From positions 19,278,288 through 19,342,287 of the forward strand of contig NC_135246.1 in assembly GCF_947623445.1 (NCBI RefSeq): a DNA stretch of 64,000 bases, in the 5' to 3' direction. Made by a program: the position numbers and the translations under genes. Below, piece by piece: positions 12,007 to 23,657 of this stretch (position 1 is its first letter; every line of letters begins with the position of its first letter). A model generated the notes under the pieces. The model was not told the origin of the DNA. It was given only the letters and a program-made list of their open reading frames with translations, and ran no database searches. Source of the stretch: Clavelina lepadiformis (Eukaryota > Chordata > Ascidiacea > Aplousobranchia > Clavelinidae).

Positions 12007-15000
12007 TTACAAATCGCTCGGTGTCATCGAAACCCTGGTGTATCCGCAATGTTCATTGGTCAGTTTCTTCCCGTTCACGACAAGCACAACCGGGTTGGTG
12101 ACCCGGATGCTGCTGAACTTCCATCTACTGCCACCTTGCCACTCGATGTCGTGATGAGTAAGGTAAGGCTCGGGGATGGCGACCGAGTCCCCGATGATCA
12201 TGCCCCGACCCTGCCATGATGGGAGGTTAACTCACTCAGGGGCACCATGTAGCGGTAGTAAATAAAAGTGTTAGTGGAAAAGATACGTCATTGCTATATG
12301 CCAGTGGTTCCGAACCTTTCCTACTCGCTTTCCCGTAGCTGCAATGATTCATTTCTCGCCGAACCGCAACTTAAAAACTGTTACTTAATGCGCTATTTAT
12401 GAGAAATTAAAGAATAATGTGCGGCCTCCAGGCTGGGAACCACTGCTATATACTGTATTCAAAATTCGTTCATAACGGTTTGGTTAAGATCAGATGCTGG
12501 GTTAAGTTAAGTCTGTGGTCATATACATTTACAGTATCATGTAGGTTGTCGGTTATACAAAAACTTAAGTCATATAAAACCAAGACACAACTGTTCGATT
12601 GCAAGACATGCGCCCTCCAAACAATACAGGCAAGACAGCCATGTACGAGCCTCACCTGGGCAAGGTTGTAGAGAGTCACCGCGCAACAGGATCCCGATGA
12701 ATCGACGATGGCGAACGTGAAGGGGACCAGCGTGAGGTCAGCCAGGTTGCAAACGACTCGACCGAGTAGAACCTGAATATTACAACATGAAGGATGTTGA
12801 AGTTTTGGGAGTGAATACTTCCAGGCAAGTATGTCAGGTAGCTTGTTGCTAAAGGTAGGCGGTTAGGTTGGGAGGACGGGTATGCAACAAGTCGATTTGA
12901 GTTATTTAGAGTTGAATTGAAGTTACATTTATAGATTAGAAGAAAGATTTAAGTTACTGTCAGAAACTGAAAAATGGCTTCAAAGGTAAAATTTTTTTCC
13001 GGTGAAACAGCGACAGCCAGAATTTTTTATTTAAATTTATTTGAAAAACACAGAAGTTCTAGACTGTTTGGAATAAAAAAACAAACTATTTAAAACGAGT
13101 GAAGATCACAGTTTGAGTTATCGTCTTATCCTGTGAAGCAAATCCTACTGCGAAAACTAATCGATTTTTATAACGTGCAATACATTATGACCAAACCTTA
13201 CTACTAGCTGTTACTAATAAAATTACAACATTCACGGTGCTGTAAATTATTTCCAGTTTTCTTGTGCTATTGTGAAAAAAATTTACGCCAAGAAACAAGT
13301 AAAAACGAAAATTTCCAGTAAAACTAACCGTAAATATTGCAAATTACTGAGTTAATTCATTACTCTAAGACCGCGAAGAACACAACAGTGCGAAGTAAAA
13401 ATTATTGCAAAATTGCAGGATCATAGCAAGCATGTAAGTTGAATAATACTTTGGTTGTGTTAATGCTATTGTATGGAGAGGGTGTGTTGCATTATAACGT
13501 TCTGAGGTCCAGAAAAAATTCTATCATCATCGACAAAACGTTGGGGAATTCCACTGGGATGGATTATAAGTTTTTAAGTTTTTTAAGACCAACCAATTCG
13601 TTTGCAGTCCAACGTTATACATTGTTAAATCTTGGCTTGAGGTCATATCAAAAACTTGTTAAGAGCAAGCAAGATATGTAGATGCGTATATTTTAAAAGC
13701 TTTTTTAATTCCTAGATATTGTTTGTGAACTGTTTTGTTCGTGATCCAATCTTATTCTTGAATCGAAGGACGAATCTATTAGTAAAAAAATCGAAATTTC
13801 TTAGAGGAGCAGAAAACAGGAAACTACCTTTTCTTCGTTCCTCCCTTCTTTCAAATCTTTGATATTTGTCGATGTCAGCGTCACTTTCTTATCTTTGTTA
13901 ACAAATTCGCCATGGTAAGGACCTAAAAATGACATCACCAGATATAAGAGCGGCAGAAAAACCACAAATCAACTATAATATGTTATTCTCTGACTTTGCA
14001 TCAACACGTTGTGGCGCTAGTAACAGATTCAAAGCATCAAACCAGCTAAGACCTGGTTATCTGAATCTTTTATTAATCCACGCAACCAAATAAACAAAAC
14101 ATGAGGAGAATGGTTGTGTTATGGTGACACTGCAATAGGTAACTGGTCAGCCACACTGTTACCAGTTACCAGTATCTACAAAATGCTTTGAATACGACTG
14201 GAAATAGCCGTCACGAAAAATCTTTGACACTTTTCAATTCAAACTTTGCCCAAAACGACATCCTGCATTACGTAGTAGAAATGCATTCTAAAATAAAATG
14301 CAGTTCTTGCAAGTTGGCAGGAAAATAATGTGGGCCAGACACACTGTCGACTGGTTACAACGTATACAAAAGATTAAAGAAAACATGCAGTTTTAACCAC
14401 AAATTCATCTGAAAATATACGACCCGACTAACCAAGATCTTTCTCTTTAATTGATGAGATGAGGTTCTGCAACCTCTTATTCTTCAGCCTCCCTCTCTTC
14501 TTAACGAGCTCATTTAGCTTGTCGAGGAAGTTGCACAGCTCCGATATCTTCGCTCTCGGCTCTACCCACGTCGGATCAAGTTCCTCCGCTTTCAACCAAC
14601 CTTCCAGCGCAAGCTTGTAAGCCTCCTCGTACCTGACAAGGACTAGAATTAAGACCATGACGATAATAATCGAGAAAAATGACATTCCTACTATTACCGA
14701 ATAATCGCTTAAAGAACATCAACTGTATACCAATTCAAATCTGCGAAAAGAGGGGACCGTTGCAAATGTCAACGGGAATTACTCAGTTGTTAAAACAAGC
14801 ACAACTCTGCTTAGCACTCCACTGACCTACAAGCTGCCGCCCTGTTGAAGTGGAGGTCCGGGTTGTGCACTGACAATGGATCAACCTTCTCAGCCTGTGC
14901 ATAGGCGTTTAGGGAAAGCGCCAAGACCTGGAAACGATACTAGAGCACTCAAGCCAGCAAATTTATGCACTACGGTATAAGTTGAAGCTGCCTTAGACTT

Positions 15001-15611
15001 GCCACAAACTAATAAAGTCAAAAAGCTCAGATTGTTACCTTTGGATTTTGCTCTGTTGAGAAGAAGAGTGATAGATACGCGTTTCCAAGGACGTACCACG
15101 ACGTGCCGTCATTGACATCTAATTGTACGGCTTCCTTGGCGTGCTCCACACTTTGCAAAATGTTCTTTTGTTCATCCCCGAGTTTAGAAGGTTTTAATTG
15201 TCTCAAAACCATTGAGAGCGATCGTAACGAAACTTTCTCCTTTGATCTCTTCAATGCTCCTTCAAAGCAGTCCTTGGCGGCCGAGATGTCCCCTTTCTTC
15301 CAGAACGTCTCCCCCAACATATTCCATGCTTCGATTAATGACGGGTCGCGTTTGACAACTTTTGATAAATATTCTTCGCACTCGCGGCTGTACTCGGGGA
15401 CAATGTTTAGAACTTTTGCATAGAGAAGCATGTACATTGTCTTTTGACAGTTCGATTCCTGTTCCTTGAGCCTGCACAGTGTCTTGTCCATTTCACATTT
15501 AACTAAACCTGGTTTTTCTTTGATATTGTTTAGACCGTGAGTGTCGACAAAATTATCTCGGTACTGGTAAAGTTTTTCAACCAAATCTGCAACGTCCTCG
15601 CTTGATTCCAT
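12007..15611 (-). CDS. TTC5: Tetratricopeptide repeat protein 5 (TTC5/STRAP)
   Basis: Coding exons, 5' to 3' on the minus strand: 15611-15039, 14927-14827, 14632-14433, 13922-13828, 12772-12656 and 12210-12007, giving 429 residues (vertebrate TTC5 is about 440). TTC5 is a p300/JMY cofactor in stress-activated p53 responses and recognises the nascent tubulin N-terminus for tubulin mRNA autoregulation. TPR helices are visible, for example EAWNMLGETFWKKGDISAAK and SWYVLGNAYLSLFFSTEQNP, then NAYAQAEKV and RYEEAYKLALEGW. The C-terminal OB-fold is marked by VPFTFAIVDSSG and IIGDSVAIPEP, ending in the LVVNGK strand. All phases close. I chose the ATG at 15611 (MESSEDVADLVEKLYQ) because it matches the family start. 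The frame stays open further upstream, but a TTTTTGTTACAG acceptor just before the ATG suggests a 5' leader intron. Confidence 0.95.
12302..12445. mobile_element. Non-autonomous hAT-type element, 144 bp
   Basis: The ends CAGTGGTTCCGAACC and (inward) CAGTGGTTCCCAGCC are inverted. The flanking 8-mers are CTATATGC and CTATATAC, a duplication with two aged positions. It sits in the last TTC5 intron. The ends resemble those of the element at 780-977, so the two may share a transposase. Confidence 0.8.
12845..12876. repeat. Solitary end of a long-inverted-repeat element
   Basis: The block GTTGCTAAAGGTAGGCGGTT and the bases after it match the terminal repeat of the element at 33133-33344 with a few differences. 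I found no partner end nearby, so this is a truncated or decayed copy in a TTC5 intron. Confidence 0.6.
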
Positions 15612-16567
15612 GTCAACAGGTACAAGGCTGTAACAAAAACATTTGGTGTTAATACAAACACTAAACATTGACTTAAAAGTGATTTGGTAATTTCTGTTAG
15701 GCGGTAATTTTTCGCTGACATGACAGCAATTTTGCAATAATAGTAATAATAGCGGTGGAAGCAATTTTATAACCACTGTTAAGGTTCTTGAATTTGAATT
15801 TTTGCGGACAACATTCTGAAACAAGCAAAGTATTCAACTAAACTGATTGATTATTCCTTAAATAAACAACAGAGATTTCTTTTCGTGCTTGACAGTGGAC
15901 GTAGTGAATGTTTTCACAACTTGCCCTGAGGCGATGATTAACTTTAAACAAGTGCAGTCAGTCTGTTTACATTCGTGGTTAAAGCAGTTGTAGAAGACAG
16001 CGCAGGAGACTTTATGCAAAATTTAAACAACTACATTAACTAACATGTAATTTCTAATTATGATTCTTTTCATATAATTGACAAGGAAGAAAGGTTTTGA
16101 GAAAGAAAAGTTATAAGATTTTCACAAATTTGTTTGAATTTGTGAACAGTTTTGTTAAAACAAATGACAGTAATATTTACTTAAAATGTCAAATTTTATA
16201 CCACAAAAATATTGGCAAAAAGGACAAAAAGACACTTTTCACCTTTAAAGAAAACATGCTCTTAAAATACCCTTTATTTGATATGAACTTGAATTGATGC
16301 ATAAAACTGCATTTTCAGCGCTTCTGCTTGTATTCACATCCTAACTTTATTGATGTGGCATTTTAAAAGCAGGTTATCGTTGTGACAGACACTGAATTAT
16401 TAGATCTCTCTTATATAGCTGGAGGCAAGTCTACAAACCGATGTAGTCGGCTGGACACCACATGACGGCCATTAAACATTATCTGATGTCGTTGAAGTTG
16501 AAAAGTGAATAAAAAATCTTCTGGTCAAATAAGTGGATAATATTGGACAAAATCACAAACAAGTTAA
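15612..16567. promoter_or_regulatory. Head-to-head spacer, likely TTC5/POMK promoter region
   Basis: The start codons of TTC5 (minus) and POMK (plus) are 956 bases apart and point away from each other. The spacer has no conserved frame and must hold both promoters and leaders. I cannot place cores by eye. Confidence 0.5.
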
Positions 16568-18337
16568 ATGACTTGGTTGACAAATTGCAAAAAACTTTTT
16601 ATCCGACTTGTCATTCTGATCGTGTCAGTCTGCTTGATTGCTCAGACCTTAGCGTTTCTGGATGAGAAAAAGCAGATCAGTGTGAAAAATAAAACCAGGA
16701 AAATCCAACCTCTCCTCGAGAGAACAGAAACGAATAACGAGCAGCAAGTGAAAGCGGAACATAGACAGACGATAACACGAGAAAACGACAAAAAATGTGA
16801 GCACGGATACTTCAAAGTGGATGAGATGGTAGAGTGTGAAAAGTGGCTCGGTTGTAACGAGATCAACAAATTGCTGAAGAAGGAAAATAAGAAACTGGGC
16901 GAGGGATGGTTCAAACAGGTTCAACACATCACAATGCTTTGACCACTGTGCTTTCGCAGAAGGTTTCAATTTGCCAGTTCGAGGAGTTTTTGATGAGAAC
17001 ACTCACAAAGATTAAGGTTCTTCTTTTGAATATCTCGTTTGTATAGGTTCATCTTGTCCAGTGGAAAGGTCACAAATTTGCAATGGTCATGCCGAAAAGT
17101 CTTTCGAGAAAAGGATCCATATACAGGTCAAGGATCGCAGCGGAAACTCTAGCAAGTTTTCAGCCCCATAGAGAAATAATACAGGTTACAAGATTTCTAT
17201 GCAAATAAGGAAACACTGGTCTATACATTCACGAGCATGTCATTAACGAGATTACGTTGCAGTTAACTGGGCTTTGCAAAGAAGGCAACAATACAATCTT
17301 TCTAACGGAATCGTGCAATAAGTATGGTACGCCTACAGATCTCTTGAATTCTCCAAATTATGTTAAATTGTCTGCCAAAAAACGCATGAGGCTTATCATA
17401 GACATCATAAAAATCTATGTCTTCCTTCATCACGAGATTGATGAGCCACGAGTGAATTGTGACACCCACGAAGCGAAACAGGTGACTTGGATAAAAGAAG
17501 ATTGTGAAAATTAGTTTATAATCTGATAAACAATTATACACTTAGATTGAACAATCTGTTTATTTGTTTCCAGGCCCTTGGTCAGTTTTTGGTGACTGAC
17601 GACATGAGAGTTGTGCTCAGTGACGTTGACGAATTGCCGATTGACAATCCAGCTAAAAATAAAATAGCAACGTGTCGGTCAGTAAATTTGCTTGTAATGG
17701 TGAATGACAGAAAAACTGTGCACCAAATATACATGGTTTTAAAACTTGAAATCTTATCAAACATATTTCATTTGTATAACTTTATCTCCGTGATTCATTT
17801 CCCGCCATAAGAGTAGGACATTAAACTTTGTTGTCCATTGACGTCCAGGAGGAAGTAGGATATTAACAATTATCGCAAAATTAAAACATGTCTTGAGCAA
17901 TCAGTGGCAAAAAAAGGCATCAAAACCTTAAGAACATGAACCTTGAAAGATGTTAAAACAACAAATGTTCCATCTCAGACTCAAATCCAAACGAACACAT
18001 TCTTGTTTGCAGCAACGAACCAAAGTGCCGACTGTCCGATGCAAAATTTATGCCACCGGAGGAGCAATACAATGAAGAAGAATGCCCAGAAGATTTGTCG
18101 CAACGTCAGCATGAAGTCACAATTAAGGCCGACGTTTGGAAGATCCCGGCTATTTCGAATGAAATATTAAACGAAACTTTGCCAGATGACTCGCATAGAA
18201 ATCAAGTGATAAAAATTAACAAACTGCTGAGTGAGACACATGCACGGTGTAAATCGATAAACCCTCAGAAACGAATTTCTTCCATAGAAATCTTGAAACA
18301 ATATCTAACAATTTATAAAAAAATAAATGGGAGATGA
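16568..18337 (+). CDS. POMK: Protein O-mannose kinase (POMK/SGK196)
   Basis: Five coding exons: 16568-16918, 17047-17184, 17263-17481, 17574-17677 and 18013-18337, giving 378 residues (human about 350). POMK phosphorylates the 6-position of O-mannose in the core M3 trisaccharide of alpha-dystroglycan in the ER, a step needed before LARGE can extend matriglycan. The protein opens with a type II signal anchor (about residues 10-30), then a lumenal stem, a CEHGYF/CEKWLGC cysteine motif and a divergent kinase fold. The fold shows glycine loop LGEGWFKQV (110-118), NCDTHEAKQALGQFL with the family's catalytic Asp at about 230, SDVDELP in place of DFG (253-258) and ADVWKIPAIS near the C-lobe. These match POMK rather than ordinary kinases. 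The small introns (some near 80-130 bases) all close in phase. An AATAAA at about 18664 is a candidate polyadenylation signal. Confidence 0.94.
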
Positions 18338-19274
18338 GAATGGCAGACCTGCCACAGATTTTGTTCAACAACATGGGGTCACATGGGGTCAGTGTCACAA
18401 AGAAGCTCCAACTATTGTTGACAAAAGCAGCATTTGTTAGTCAGAAGTGTAAAACTGTCATACACCTACATAATGTCTTCATTTTACTGTTATGTCAGAA
18501 CACCTTTGCAATTGTACCAAAGCTTTTTATGCGACATGTCATTTGCCCATGAAGCAAATATTGGTTTTGATTTCAACTTAGATAAAATAAATGATCTTTT
18601 AAAAGTATTTCAACTAACGTATTGTTTGGATGCCAAACAACACCAAGCCTACTGACAAAAGTCAATAAATGTTCCAACAACAAAACATATCGGCTAAGTT
18701 ACTTGCCCAAGTTCTCTGCTGAAAGCTTCAGGTCATAAATAATTGATGTCTGCTTTCATATATTCGTACACTCGCTATAAAAAAACAATAACTTTCCTAC
18801 GTGGTTCACCTATAAGATTGTAAAACAACCAAACATAAGGTACAGATAGGATTAAAATTAGCAATGCATGTAAATTCTACAACAATTAAAAAAGCAGCCA
18901 AGAAAATTGAAGAACTTATGTATAAATGGAGCAAAAAATGACAATATTTCTGACAAAATTCTCTTCCAAGCTGCAAAAAACATGAAAATTTACAAATGGA
19001 AGGTAAAACTGTTTTGCTTCTATGAAATACAAACCTTGAAAATAAAGGCTTCAAAGCAAATTCAAAACAGGAATAACATAACTCATACAGTGGTTTATGT
19101 AATTATATATTTATACATGTTTTATACCAAAAACTGTTCTCATAAATCAACTGTAACGGGAATAAAAATACTGAAAAAAAAAGACACAAAACTTAACAAA
19201 AGAAGATTTTGAGAGAAAACTCAAAAATTCAAAAAACGTAGGAATGTTTATAAGTCTGTAAAAATCTCTCGAGA
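18338..19274. other. Convergent spacer between POMK and MEIG1
   Basis: It is an AT-rich 3' UTR-type sequence. No recognisable coding frame or element was seen. Confidence 0.5.
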
Positions 19275-19562
19275 TTAATATTGATAAAGTTTGATTTTAT
19301 GAACCTCCTTGTCCTGGCATTCACGCTTGCGATTGTAATAATAAAATGTTCCATCTCTCCGCTGCAGTTTCTTCACATAACCTGGCCCCACCGGCCATCT
19401 CTCTGCCTCTGTTTTCTTGATGATCTTGTATTCAATCTCGTCACGATATCCGGCCGTTTGGAAGCGGTAAGCATTCTCCACCTCGTCGTCCCAACGCTTT
19501 GCGCGAACCATTGACTTCGGTTTCGGCCCATCGCCCATTTGTTCCACAGAAACAGACGCCAT
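19275..19562 (-). CDS. MEIG1: Meiosis expressed gene 1 protein homologue
   Basis: A complete single-exon frame of 95 residues (vertebrate MEIG1 is 88). It shows the whole family core: [40 protein letters not shown] and [12 protein letters not shown] at the very C-terminus. MEIG1 is a small basic protein that binds PACRG. In mammals it is needed for manchette-dependent cargo delivery and sperm flagellum assembly, and the pair is found on ciliary doublet microtubules. The start at 19562 ([12 protein letters not shown]) gives a slightly longer N-terminus than in vertebrates. The in-frame methionine in EQMGDG is an alternative start. It converges with POMK. Confidence 0.95.
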   Translation of the reverse strand: MASVSVEQMGDGPKPKSMVRAKRWDDEVENAYRFQTAGYRDEIEYKIIKKTEAERWPVGPGYVKKLQRRDGTFYYYNRKRECQDKEVHKIKLYQY

Positions 19563-20628
19563 CTTTTACAGCTTTTTTATAACAAACTGTTATCCTGTCA
19601 GGAGCAAACTGTTGGGAGTAATGACTCATTGGAAAATGAAAACACGAGGCAAAACAGTAGAAAACATTTTATTAAACACACATTTTGATCGGCGTACTAT
19701 TAAGTACATTGAAAATGGTTGTTGTATCAAAACCTGGGTAAAATGGGCAAAGTTGGCAAGTTTATTAACTCCTCAAACTTTGTGTCAATTGCAGTTTATT
19801 AAACATGGCCCAATAATCTTTATCCTTGAATGAAGGAAAGTATTTGCACAACTTAAACCTGGCGACAATTCATTATCGCTCAATCACCAGTTACCGAGAT
19901 AGCCTTTGCGTAAGTTCCGATAGTCAAAAATTCTTTTAAATCCAGTCTTTTGATTTTTTTATTTCATGCTGCCAAAATTTTAATAATTTATTTAGGTCAC
20001 GCTGAACAGGAGCAAGTTTCATTAATGCCTTGCCCAAGGTCACTACCTCGGTATAGCGCCACTCGGTATAAAACATGGAAGGTCAAGCCGCGAGGGCGGC
20101 GCTAGAATCCTACGACTACCAAGCCGATAATTCCACCAAGCTACTGCACTTCAGCTCCACACACACACACCAACAAAAAAACAAAGAAAACATTATGGCA
20201 AAAACAGCTTTTTTTAAAAAATACTATGTCCGATTTATTCCAGATGTGGAAGTATATAGGCTGGACCTTATATGGGAAATACCAGTGGTCTTGGCATCTT
20301 TCTTCAAAACTCCATACGCTACTGGCTAAGCTGGCAGAAAACGTGACATACTCACGCATAAAACTCAATTCATAGGGTAATAAACAATCAAGCGAAAGGT
20401 ATTTGTTTGAAAGCTGATAGGTAAACCAAGAAAAAGTTTGCAGAACACACCATCAGCCAGATTGGAAAGGGTGCTGAGTGCACAGGGGATTAAATTTAAC
20501 TGCACAAATAGGTTAAAGGGCTTATTTTTTATCTTGTTGTGCACAGGATTTTTCACCCAAAAACATCAATTTATTTTCCAATCTGGGCCATCACGCCAAA
20601 ATTGTGATTCTGGTCGATACCATTGTCT

Positions 20629-21104
20629 TATGACAAATTTTAGTTTTGTTTGATATTACTTGTGTAAAGTATTACACAACAAAAATATTTGCCATAATGG
20701 CCGCGTGCACTGGCGGCTATTGTTACAATATGAGCGAGGACAATTGAAGATGATAATTTGTTATACTTCTGCGTCGATGATATGAGTTCTCATTTCTCAA
20801 ACGGCGTGACTATGCTGTTAGTTGCTTAATTCTGTCTATACATATTACTAAATGATAAAGTTCTCATTTTTATTTATTATCAGACACAAAGGCTTCCACC
20901 TTCTGGCAAAGCTTACTGAATGCTACATTGCGCGGTAGTAACCAGTGAAATCGATCACGTAAAAAAAGGGTCCTGATTGCAAACAACACAAGAGTATATA
21001 TAGGGCACACCAGTTCAAGCGAGGTAATTTATCTGACGTCATTGCACAGTCTTAAAAAGTGAGTGATAAAAGTAACAATTCATGATTCGTGACGTAACCG
21101 TCAC
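20629..21104 (+). repeat. Long diverged direct repeat, left copy
   Basis: About 475 bases match 31675-32181 in the same orientation, with scattered substitutions and indels. Shared landmarks include TATGACAAATTTTA at the start, GAATATGAGCGAGGAC-like blocks, AACCAGTGAAATCGATCACG, the CACACCAGTTCAAGCGAGG block, TCTGACGTCATT and TCGTGACGTAA near the end. Both copies encode a peptide starting MLH(C/S)AVVTSEIDHVK. In this copy the frame stops soon after. The family is unknown to me. Confidence 0.8.
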
Positions 21105-21416
21105 AGTCTGACTGAACAGACGATTTCTTATCAAAAACTGCCATATTTCCGAGTTGGGCAAAGAATATTCCGATTACCCCAGTGACTTATAATTCATTTA
21201 GCTAGATTATATCTAATTTCTCACATCATGAACATCAGAACATGTCTTACTCCAAAAGTCAAAAAGATTTCTTCGAAAAAATCTAGACCTATGCAGAAAA
21301 CAAGGTATCCCTACTACAATAAACCATGGCAAGAAAATAAAAGGAAACATCAGCGTTTTACTTGTTTAAAACTTAAAACAATTAATGATGTACTCGGTAC
21401 TCCAATTGACATATAA

Positions 21417-21933
21417 CAGTGGTGGGCAAACTGCGGCTCGCGAGCCACATGCGGCACGCCGGCATGTTTTTTGTGGCTCTTCCAGTCGAATCGTAAAATT
21501 TCAAAAAAATGTAAAAGCTACCAAGAGTACCGTTTATGAACGTTTCTCTCTTTTTCTTTATTTAGGCCAGCATTTCGTTTATGACGTAACACTAGACATA
21601 GAATCCGAAGAGTTAGTTAACAGCAAGTCAACGCAATTTCACTGCTAAGACAGTAAACTTTAGCTCAGTTTAGTCTACTTAAATACACTGCAAAACGAAA
21701 ACGATGACATGTAATGCTAGCAAGTATAGTCTTTAACAAAGATGGGCACACTGTGGCTCGGCGACATGTTTTAGTGGCTGCTTTAGCTGAACAAGTAATA
21801 TCCAATAGCCTAGTGTTCATTATATCGATGCATTGTTTACTGTATTTGTATAGACACTACTGATTTTACGGCTCGCTGGTGTTTGTAGTTTTCCGCAAGT
21901 GACTCTTTCGTTGAACAAGTTTGCCCACCCCTG
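21417..21933. mobile_element. hAT-type element, 517 bp, with internal end duplication
   Basis: The left end CAGTGGTGGGCAAACT and the inverted right end CAGGGGTGGGCAAACT are flanked by a perfect 8-base duplication ACATATAA (21409-21416 and 21934-21941). Inside, near 21743, is a second left-end-like block (GATGGGCACACTGTGGCTCG), which suggests nesting or an internal duplication. There is no intact transposase. Confidence 0.92.
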
Positions 21934-22244
21934 ACATATAAGCACAGTTTGAATCATAGCCTGACTCAAGCACCTTCAAGCATGGAGACCAGCTGTGCGT
22001 TGCCTAGCATTTGCAAAAGCACAATAAATGCCGTTAAAAACCATGTTTCCAAACTAAAAAAATAAAAATTATTAAAATTCTAATAGAAGTCAAACGTGAC
22101 AACATTTCAAAACATGAAAATAATTAAAATTATGTTAAGGAAATGTTTTATGTTTGATTTAAAAGTTTACAAAAATCGCATTATGCTACACACAAAATTT
22201 AACTTCTAGGGCTCAGATTAAAATGTTTTTCTGCCCCAAATCCT

Positions 22245-22992
22245 TAGGCTTACCATATTTTTTTGATTGAAAAGCGGGACGCTTCAGAACAACAAGCCCT
22301 ATCAGATAAATGTGGTTTACATTTTACTAAAAGTATGAGACTATTTTGGATTCCTATCGTCAGGGACAACTGAAGTAGTAAGACAACAAGAAAAACTAAA
22401 ATAATGCATTTTACTAGGAAACAAAACAATGTTCAAGCATTTGTAAATTTACATAATCGTCCAATCATACTTTTCTGTAGACAATACTTTCTTCCAGAAG
22501 TCTATATTCAACTTTATTTTCTCATAAAAACCACAGCAGGAAAAGTCAGTTTTAATTTTGCAGGTGATAAGGGCTTTCACATTCAAATGGTTTTTGCAGA
22601 AGAAAATGCAAACAAGTACCGGAACCGTACGAAATAAGTTCTTTCAATAACCTAACTGCAAAAAGATCATCTCCTCCTCCTAGCCTACTATTACTGAACA
22701 GTGAACAAGCGAATGCGCTAACAATCAACTCACCACTGGACCAATTACCCGCTACATTGATGTAACAATTACTTTCACATTTAACACAACGAAACAAGAA
22801 CACGCATCGGGTATTGCTTTTCAGCAAATTGGCTAAACAAACCAATCACATCATGCTAATATTCGTGTAGTGTGGGGCAATGCTGGCTCAGTAAATGCCA
22901 AAGCGGGACTTTTAGTTGACTGATCGGGACGCCGGGACAAAGCCTTTAAAAGCGGGACTGTCCCGGCTAAAACGGGACGTATGGTAAGCCTA
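22245..22992. mobile_element. hAT-type element, 748 bp
   Basis: The terminal repeat TAGGCTTACCATA is inverted at both ends, and repeated GCGGGAC/GTCCCG motifs lie just inside. The element is flanked by a perfect 8-base duplication CAAATCCT (22237-22244 and 22993-23000). Open frames inside are short and unlike a transposase, so it is non-autonomous. Confidence 0.92.
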
Positions 22993-23419
22993 CAAATCCT
23001 GCAACAAGCCAACAGATTGGAGTCTTCCAGTGCTTGGAAACACGATTTTTCTACCGAAACCTATGGTGTCGCTAATTCAATTGCAGCGCACTTCACCAAG
23101 ATCCCTTATTTAGTTGTTTTGCGTGCTTTGTTTCAGTACACTGCGTTTACACGTGTTATTTGAGTAGAAGTTAAACCTGCTCACTATGTTCGATTTTATG
23201 TTTGTTTGAATTTCAGTTGAATAAAGCTCATATTAGCTGTTAGTGGTTTCAGTTCACAACAATGCTTAAATTAGTCAACTTTAGTTCTGGTTTGGTAACA
23301 CTGTATCTGAAATTTTTATCATTGGACTAAAGAAAGTTTTTGCCCGACTCAAACATAAAGATAATTACTCATCGCTCGAACCCCTGTTACCGAACTTGTT
23401 TCTGTGCTTTAGGTAAGAG

Positions 23420-23657
23420 CAATGTTCCCTCTAAGCTGCGCGCGTGCGCAAATGCGCACTGCTGACACGGTCTCCGCGCACAGAAAATCTGTGCTGCGCA
23501 CAAGAAAAAAATCTAACCTGAATTGAAATTAAAATAAACGCATAATTATGGCCACAATGCGCACGTGGCACGTCTGATGTTGCTCACGGTGGTCCAAGGT
23601 ACCGCTCAGGGAGTTACTGTGTTTGCTCAGACTCGTGAAAAATTAGAGGGAACATTG
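23420..23657. mobile_element. 238-bp hAT-type MITE, copy 2
   Basis: It is the same length as, and by eye identical to, the copy at 2824-3061. It is flanked by its own perfect 8-base duplication GGTAAGAG (23412-23419 and 23658-23665). Different flanks with identical interiors show two independent and recent insertions. Confidence 0.93.

Noticed and set aside
15612..15824. N-terminal extension of TTC5 from an upstream Met
   Set aside because: The extension is unlike the TTC5 family, and a good splice acceptor lies just before the ATG at 15611, so it is probably leader and intron.
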